Below are positions 36,400-64,000 of a stretch of DNA of 64,000 nt, one piece after another. Origin of the DNA: Hexactinellida sp. DTS-2022 (Eukaryota; Porifera; Hexactinellida). The DNA lies in assembly GCA_028753945.1 (NCBI GenBank), contig JAPNXP010000005.1:558001-622000 (forward strand), read 5' to 3'. The notes beneath the pieces are model-generated. The model was not told where the DNA came from. It made no database searches and saw nothing but the letters and a program-made list of their open reading frames with translations. Positions within the stretch are counted from its first letter, which is position 1. Every line of letters starts with the position of its first letter. The translations under genes and the position numbers were made by a program.

Positions 36400-37221
36400 A
36401 TGGCAGTGAACAAGGATATATTTTCCGGAGAGGACGAAGGGGAGCGCATAGATTGGGCAGACATGATGGACATGATGGACAAGCAGACCTCCAAGCCCGC
36501 TCTGCCTCCGCCTGAGAACTTCACGGACAAAGAGAGGGGCGTACGAACAGAGATTACATACAGATACAATGCTAAGAACCAGAGAGAGAAAGTAACGCGA
36601 ACTTATAAAATAGAAAAGACAGTCGTCCCGAAGGGAATAGCTCTCAGAAAGGAATGGACGAAGTTTGGCGAAGCTGTGAAAGACAAGGACGGAGTTGATA
36701 TCGCAACAACGAAGGAATCGGAAGAGATTTGCTTCCGACTAACAACCAACAAAGATGAATTAGAACTTGGCATACCAAAGGAAATAACTGGTCTCATAGA
36801 AAGCATCAAACGATTCAACCAAACTGAAAAACCTGATCTTCCTCTCCCACCTACTACCTCAGAACAAAAGCAAGCCGCTGGTCACTACGAGATTCCGCAC
36901 ACAAGACAAGGGTACAATCTCGACAGAGGGGGAATGGGATTCAATCTCGACGAGCCCCTCCCTGCGGTGAAAATATCAAATCTCTCTATGGACACAACTG
37001 AACAAGATGTAAAGGAACTACTGATACAATTCGGTCGACTTACACGTCTACATATGCCTAAGGATAGAAGGAATAAGGACGAGCATAAAGGAGTAGCATT
37101 TGCCACTTTCCAGAGAAGAGACATTGGAGAAAGAGTTATCCATAAACTGAATGGATATGCCTATGATCATTTGATATTGAAAGCTGAATGGTCTAAATCT
37201 CAGCGACCCAGGAATTTGTGA
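36400..37221 (+). CDS. EIF3G: eIF3 subunit G, RRM protein, no zinc knuckle
   Basis: eIF3g is an RRM subunit of the eIF3 translation-initiation complex. I start at ATG 36400 (MAVNKDIFSG), giving 273 aa; the frame is open upstream but there it reads through a palindromic repeat. The N-terminus is acidic with WADMMD, as in the family. The middle has the eIF3g tract TEITYRYNAKNQREKVTRTYKIE. The C-terminal RRM (about 190-270) has RNP2 VKISNLS and RNP1 KGVAFATF and ends YDHLILKAEWSK. The CCHC zinc knuckle found in most eIF3g proteins is absent: there is only one Cys before the RRM. Intronless. Confidence 0.9.
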   Translation: MAVNKDIFSGEDEGERIDWADMMDMMDKQTSKPALPPPENFTDKERGVRTEITYRYNAKNQREKVTRTYKIEKTVVPKGIALRKEWTKFGEAVKDKDGVDIATTKESEEICFRLTTNKDELELGIPKEITGLIESIKRFNQTEKPDLPLPPTTSEQKQAAGHYEIPHTRQGYNLDRGGMGFNLDEPLPAVKISNLSMDTTEQDVKELLIQFGRLTRLHMPKDRRNKDEHKGVAFATFQRRDIGERVIHKLNGYAYDHLILKAEWSKSQRPRNL

Positions 37222-37970
37222 ATAGTTATATTGTGGTTGTGTTAGAACGGAATTTGATTGGTTTATAGACTCTCATTGCTTAGTGATATGATACTTAGTT
37301 CTGGTAAATGTTTTGATGGAAACTAATACAGTAGACTCTCGTTATAAGAATACAGATAAGGCGAATTACAGTCGACTCCGCTTAATAGAGTCACCTTGGG
37401 ACCAGGTCGCTTTGACCCGATTAAGCGGAGAAATCTATTAACCGAAAATATTTTAAGCCAAACTGTAATTCCGTCCTATAAATCCTATGACATTTGGACT
37501 CTATTAAACAGTGAAATCTATTAACCGGTGGCTCTATTAAGCGGAGTCGACTGTATCAGTTAATTCTCCTATCTATACAATGTATACCACAGAATACGAA
37601 CTTAATAGCATTGATGAATTAATGTCGAATTTGCTAAATAATACTATACTCATTGTGTAGGTTATTTTAGGTTTACATTTTCTTGAATCTACTCTATATA
37701 ATAAATGATTATATCTTACGAATCACAAAAATTCCCTGTATTATTACCTTATTTATATTATAGGGCTAGAAATTCCAGTAAATTCTACTCTAATTAGAAC
37801 AATCTCGATTATTTTAATTAAACTGTAGAACATTCTAGAACAGAAGTTTACTTATAAATGGATTAATTGCAATTATAATATAATAAGAATCTCAAGCTAT
37901 CAACCACTAACCACATTCAATATTCATTCAATAGACACATAAATACAATTCTAAAGTGCAATATAATAAA
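37222..37970. other. Spacer between eIF3g and the RNF126-like gene
   Basis: It holds a family-B start fragment (37328-37366) running straight into a complete family-C palindrome (37368-37555), then AT-rich unique sequence with no coding signal. Confidence 0.6.
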
Positions 37971-38741
37971 ATGGCTACTGCTTCAATAACATATTCATAC
38001 TACTGTTATAATTGCGAAGGAAATTTCCAACTAAACGTGCTAAAAGACGAACCAACTTGTACACAATGTGGCGATTCATTTGTGGAATTAAAATCAACTC
38101 AACCAACCACAATAAGCCCAGAAGATGATTTCTCACATTACATGCAAGTTTGGGAAAACAACGTTCCTGATCCAACCCCACCTGTTACCACCACAAGATG
38201 GTCTGCTGCCCCTCAATTCGTATTCGGGGCTCCAAATATATTATCTACTTTATTCCCCCCAATAACCCCCTCGCCTGTCCCGACCGGCACTCAAACCGAT
38301 CAGCCAAATCCACCCCCCCCAACTTCTGGGCCCCGGGTACGCCGAATATCGATTCTCACAACCTCAGGGTCCCTAGGGAATATTTTCCAACACCTCAACA
38401 ATCTTATGTTGCCGACCGGTCAAGAGGGGAGTAGCCTGAATTTGGGAGATTTCGCGATCGGTCCAAACTCAATGGATGACATTCTAACACAGTTCCTAAA
38501 CCAGCTAGGCGATAACGGTCCCCCGCCCGCTGCAAGAAATATAATCGATTCTCTGATAACAATTGATATCAGCGAGAAGGAAATCGAAGATAATTTAGAT
38601 TGCGCTGTTTGTAAAGAAGATTTTAATATGGCTGAAAAGGCATTACAATTGCCCTGTGGACATGTGTATCATAAGGATTGCATTGTGCCTTGGTTAAACA
38701 TCCATAATTCATGTCCTACCTGTCGAACTCCACTCAACTAA
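37971..38741 (+). CDS. RNF126/RNF115-like RING-H2 E3 ubiquitin ligase
   Basis: The 256-aa ORF starts at ATG 37971 (MATASITYSYY). It has the N-terminal zinc ribbon of the BCA2/RNF126 group (CYNC then CTQC), which binds ubiquitin or BAG6-type partners. A Pro-rich middle follows, then the family segment MDDILTQFLNQLGDNGPPPA and a C-terminal RING-H2 with C-x2-C, CGH, H-x2-C and C-x2-C (about 211-252). In animals these ligases act in quality control of mislocalised proteins and in receptor trafficking. The tail after the RING is unusually short, only a few residues. Intronless. Confidence 0.9.
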   Translation: MATASITYSYYCYNCEGNFQLNVLKDEPTCTQCGDSFVELKSTQPTTISPEDDFSHYMQVWENNVPDPTPPVTTTRWSAAPQFVFGAPNILSTLFPPITPSPVPTGTQTDQPNPPPPTSGPRVRRISILTTSGSLGNIFQHLNNLMLPTGQEGSSLNLGDFAIGPNSMDDILTQFLNQLGDNGPPPAARNIIDSLITIDISEKEIEDNLDCAVCKEDFNMAEKALQLPCGHVYHKDCIVPWLNIHNSCPTCRTPLN

Positions 38742-39256
38742 CTCATTATTGAAGAACCATACAACATACATTGTGATAATTACTATATGCTAACTATGTA
38801 TTGTACTTATAAATAGAATAATTAATTATATTTGCTACTAATTCAATTGTAGTAGCTTGGTATGAATTCATTAAATAACAACCCTCTGGAAATAGGAGGG
38901 CATTTCTCATATAAATAGATAGGGCACCCTATACAGTAGAACCTCGTTAGTACGAACACCAGGGGACCGTCAAAATGCGTTTTCCGGAATTCGTATTAAT
39001 GTCCCCAAAGGTGATATAGTAGATGTCGGATATAAGAAGACTATGTTGGAAAACGGTTGCCATATATCCTATATAATTTATGCCGGTTATAAGCACATTA
39101 TATGCAGTTCCCGACGATGTTCTTATAACCGGCATCCACTGTAATAAAGTGTAAAATACTATACGGTAGGAAATATAATGCAGTTTATAGTTTAAACAAG
39201 TTTTCTACGAATAGAGTCATAATACTATTAAATTTTAATAATAACAATATCACACA
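38742..39256. other. Spacer between convergent RNF126-like and NHL genes
   Basis: A family-A left end (38935-38998) passes directly into a family-D element (39019-39143), giving a hybrid. The rest is AT-rich 3' flank. Confidence 0.6.
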
Positions 39257-40471
39257 TTAACTAGAGAATATAACTAACTGGTTAGCTGCGCCTCTATACA
39301 CAGTCACTATATTTAGATTATTAGTTAGAGCTATTCCATATAAGTACCCTCTGTCCCCTGGTCTCTGTATGGTGTGTAGGAGTGTGCCCTCTTTGGTTAG
39401 TATTTTGATATTATGAGTACGCCACTGTCCGAGTATTATGTTGTGATGTGCGTCCAAACGGAAGAAGTCAAGATTAATGACTGATCCCGTATGCCCAGGT
39501 TGCGAATCGAAATAGCGTATCATATCCCCTGTGTAGGTTAACACGAGTATGTGTCTACCAGCTAGCACGTACACCTCATCTGGTGTCAGTTTAACGTCAC
39601 ACGGATGTTTTATTGTTTGGTGCGTTATGGATCTTTTGAAGTGTAGGGAGTCATCTAGGACTTGGATTCTGTGGTTGAGATGATCCGCTACGAACACATT
39701 TCCGTTGGTAGAGACGGTGAGTCCGAGAGGGTAATTGAACTGTCCCACACCAGACCCCTGACTCCCTAGGCTAGCGACGAGACGCATGTCAGCCTCTATT
39801 TTGAATCGGAACACAGCGTGTACTCCTGTGTCCGTCACGTACAGGTTGTCTCGATGGATCGCTATACTGCATGGCTCTCTCATGGCTTGGTTTGTGAAAG
39901 TATTTAGGAATTCGCCTGTCTCCGAGAAGATTGAGACTCTACAGGAACCCAATTCTGTGACATAAATCAGATTTGTGTTTTCATCAATAGCGACGCCACG
40001 AGGATATGTGAGCTCTCCAGGAGCTTGTCCTTCCTTCCCGACAGTTACAATCGGTCTCATTTGTTCATATCGGGGTACAACGGGCACCTCCTCCTCGACT
40101 ACCTCTCCCACACCTGCGATCACCTGCTCCAGGTGTCCACAGGTGCCTCGGAACACCACGCGTGTCTCGGGCTGGGGTACCCTCACCTCTGCTAGCGCTT
40201 GTTCTAGTTCCTCTAGGATTCGCTCCTGGGTCTCTCTCAGTTCATTCATTTGGAAGAGACGCTCGGTTTCGGTTTTCAGTGCGATTAATTCTTCTTCTTT
40301 TCGCGCGCGGTCTATGGGCCTAGCGGCTATTTGGTCGCGTGTGTCGCGGTATGTGGTTATGAGTGCCACTCGTCGCTGCTGGACACACATAATTATGCGG
40401 TCGAACAGTTGGTGTATTTCCAACTCGACAGGGTCTACGGGGTGTATTGGGTCAGGGAATCGAACGGCCAT
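39257..40471 (-). CDS. Coiled-coil + NHL beta-propeller protein, paralogue 1
   Basis: The 404-aa ORF starts MAVRFPDP. Residues 1-125 are a Glu/Arg-rich coiled coil like that of TRIM proteins. A link of about 20 residues leads to an NHL-type six-bladed propeller (about 140-404) with blades such as YPRGVAIDENTNLIYVTE, NVFVADHLNHRIQVLD and INLDFFRLDAHHNIILG. There is no RING or B-box, so it looks like the C-terminal two thirds of a TRIM-NHL protein. NHL propellers bind RNA or protein; which applies here cannot be told. The start is close to a GC-richer stretch (40480-40640) that may be its promoter and 5' leader. A second, divergent copy is at 49801-51036. Confidence 0.85.
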   Translation of the reverse strand: MAVRFPDPIHPVDPVELEIHQLFDRIIMCVQQRRVALITTYRDTRDQIAARPIDRARKEEELIALKTETERLFQMNELRETQERILEELEQALAEVRVPQPETRVVFRGTCGHLEQVIAGVGEVVEEEVPVVPRYEQMRPIVTVGKEGQAPGELTYPRGVAIDENTNLIYVTELGSCRVSIFSETGEFLNTFTNQAMREPCSIAIHRDNLYVTDTGVHAVFRFKIEADMRLVASLGSQGSGVGQFNYPLGLTVSTNGNVFVADHLNHRIQVLDDSLHFKRSITHQTIKHPCDVKLTPDEVYVLAGRHILVLTYTGDMIRYFDSQPGHTGSVINLDFFRLDAHHNIILGQWRTHNIKILTKEGTLLHTIQRPGDRGYLYGIALTNNLNIVTVYRGAANQLVIFSS

Positions 40472-42179
40472 TTGTTATTATTTGCTAGTTAGCTAGTTTG
40501 TGCTATTGAAAGGAAAGTAGTTTGTTAGTAGAATGCTATAGAGAATGTGTCTCGTATCTTATAGCAGAGCTAGGTGGTGGAACTGAGTGGAATGTGGCAT
40601 CTGTTTGTGTGCCGCCTCTTCTGATGCACATGGTGACTCCATCCAGTCAGGAATGTAGTGAAAGGAAATACTTCATTTTGGAACTTTTGGTATCATATTT
40701 CATATTTTTAAAAATACTTGGACTTCGAGTTGATTGAGTAGTTACGTATTGGTTCCTATTATAGTTCCTATTAGCCTGGCACTGTTTGTGTTTACATGAT
40801 AGCAGTTGGCCGCTATGGGGCAATGTAACCGGTACTAACGTGTCCCATGGGTCGACTCTCAAATCTAAATTTGTTCCAATTACAATTCCATAGTGGTTAT
40901 TGAACACCTCCAAGAAATGAACAACTCCAAAATATGAACATTTTTTCTCGGTCCCAAATTTTCCCATTGCTTAAGTTCATAGGATTACTGTAGACAGTTG
41001 AGAGTGTATTATTCACTTATTTCAGAAATAAGAATACCTGAATATATTATTCTGAAATCCTGGCTATGCCTTAATACTATTCAGTTGTATTATCCCGTTT
41101 ATAGGAGATTCTATTTGAAATTTGTAAGATTCTATAGTATACTGTCGTAATAGGTTTATGCTAGAATATTATTAGCAAATCCGTAAGTTACAGTTGTTAT
41201 AAATTCTGTGATTTTTCATAGTTTTAAAATTAGAGAGTAGAGTTAATATTTCTAAATTTAGGTAAATTATTTCGTTGGAAAATATTTAATCTGATTTCTA
41301 CTAAATCTCTTATTTATACCTAATTTGGTTTTATTTAATTCCGTTTAATCTCTTTATCAAATTATAATTATTTCTCAATTTACAAATTGTAATTCTTATC
41401 ACATTTCTGGAGATTCTTAAAAGTTACCTTTGTTCCCATTCAAGATTACAGTGGATAAAATCTATGTTTATACTTTCCTTCTTTGAATAAAGGTATCTAT
41501 ATTTGCCATCTGTTAATTTGTTTAGCTTTTAATTCCTATAAATATAGGGGTTATAGGGAAATTAGTTAAAATTGGAAATTACAGTCAAGTTCTTTTTTTA
41601 TGAACATTCAAGGGACCAAAATTTGTCTTCATAATAGCGAGACTTCATAATAAACGAACTCAACTTAATACAAACCCTATGTAAGTGGTTAATTGGGATA
41701 TAAAAAGTTTTCATATTAAGCAGACGAAAAATTGTTCACAATAAGCGGACCTGACTGTGTCATTTTCTATACAGCTTTTTGTTTCGTAGAAAAATGTTAT
41801 TTTTGCAAACCTCATTCTGAGATAATACACTTTTCTACTTAACTCAAATACGCTACATACTCTACGTATATATAATCTTTATAAATACAGGCTTACTTAT
41901 ATATCGGTCAACATATTTTCAATATATACCGGTTTCGCAAAGGTGAATTTTTGAATTAAAACAATACATGTTAGTGCCTGAAATTACATTATAAGGTGTT
42001 GGCCAATATATAAGTAATTTCTATATACAGAAATGAAATATTTTTAACAACAATAATGCAACATTCATAAAAGTATATATGGCTTTAAGATTCTCAAAAT
42101 CCTTTTATTTACAAGAATATTTGTGCAAAATACTTGCTATTCGTTGAATTATTTTGTATTTGTTGTCTCTTAATTACAG
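40472..42179. other. Divergent spacer between the NHL protein and the PUB kinase
   Basis: 40480-40640 is GC-richer with TAGCTAGTTTGT and GGAGGTGG-like words and may hold the NHL promoter and leader. Then come half of family I (40898-40990), AT-rich unique DNA, family F (41581-41758) and family K (41892-42016). The kinase gene's first, possibly non-coding, exon should be here, but I cannot place it. Confidence 0.5.
41892..42016. repeat. MITE, family K (TTACTTATATATCGGCCAAC ends)
   Basis: Ends are CTTACTTATATATCGG and its inverse, with ACACCTTTTC and GAAAAGGTGT inside each arm. This family lacks the CAGT start. Others: 10420-10540, 18508-18607, 34080-34288, 42871-42996, 43742-43877 and 57446-57575. 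Confidence 0.88.
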
Positions 42180-42199
42180 TTTTAGGTTTGTATAGAGAA

Positions 42200-63783
<21,584 letters not shown>

Positions 63784-63842
63784 TAATTACAGTAGTTAGT
63801 AATTACAGTAGATCTCAAATCTCAAATTGTATTACGGTTAAT

Positions 63843-63915
63843 TCACATGTACACATAGATACTATAATGAAGTTAGTTTTGTAGAGTTAATAATATATAT
63901 TGCTAATTGTAATTA
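63843..63915 (+). pseudogene. Duplicated end of the last kinase-gene exon
   Basis: TCACATGTACAC, then GATACTAT, ATGAAGTTAGTT and ATATTGCTAATT repeat 63727-63785. The copy carries substitutions and an inserted TTTTGTAGAG. It follows the proposed stop at 63781-63783 and would be 3' UTR or intron. Confidence 0.75.
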
Positions 63916-64000
63916 CAGTAGATTCTCGTTAATGAACACCAGGAGTACGTCTAAATCTGTTCGTATTATCCGAAATTCGTGTTAATGGGAGTCACTTGCA

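Noticed and set aside
42134..42199. An upstream ATG giving a hydrophobic N-terminus (MLFVELFCICCLLITV) on the kinase
   Set aside because: The segment ends in a good acceptor (TCTCTTAATTACAG), so it is more likely intron. A membrane anchor cannot be fully excluded without cDNA.

Overview
This is nuclear DNA of a eukaryote, and gene content points to an animal or a very close relative. It has an Lgl polarity protein with its phosphorylatable basic loop, a Dok adaptor, a cytoplasmic-type tyrosine kinase, RSU1, torsin, IFT20 (so cilia or flagella) and coiled-coil/NHL proteins. The DNA is AT-rich, genes are close together, and introns and spacers are crowded with short palindromic elements. An early-branching metazoan such as a sponge fits best; I infer this from gene content and cannot prove it.

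Layout. Positions 1-18955 (minus) hold most of a 21-exon Lgl gene that runs off the left edge. Two opposite-strand genes sit inside its introns: SAR1 (1787-3202) and intronless IFT20 (14663-15052). The stretch 18956-29393 holds an unknown tail-anchored 647-aa protein (plus), a torsin AAA+ ATPase (minus) and a REXO4-like exonuclease (minus). A seven-exon Dok adaptor follows (29394-33858), then intronless RSU1, eIF3g and an RNF126/RNF115-like E3 ligase (all plus) and a coiled-coil/NHL protein (minus).

From about 42200 to 63783 (plus) I assemble one 14-exon gene whose phases agree at every junction. It encodes about 860 aa: PUB domain, tyrosine kinase, Ras-association domain, PH, PH. I know of no described protein with this order of domains. 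Its catalytic HRD reads HCD, the usual activation-loop Tyr is absent, and one intron is a textbook U12-type AT-AC intron. Three opposite-strand genes lie in its introns: a second coiled-coil/NHL protein, a MATE (SLC47-like) transporter and actin.

How the parts may work together. Lgl and RSU1 act in polarity and adhesion. Dok is a classical tyrosine-kinase substrate with two C-terminal YxN (Grb2-type) sites. The PUB kinase could link p97/VCP, small GTPases and phosphoinositides to tyrosine phosphorylation; that last link is inference.

All five nested genes are antisense to their hosts. The spacers carry at least a dozen families of miniature inverted-repeat elements. Most begin CAGT and end ACTG next to TA, as pogo/Tigger elements do, and two hAT-like elements with perfect 8-bp target duplications are inserted inside them. 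Several tandem arrays (58 bp x12, about 35 bp x20, 96 bp x3) lie in introns.
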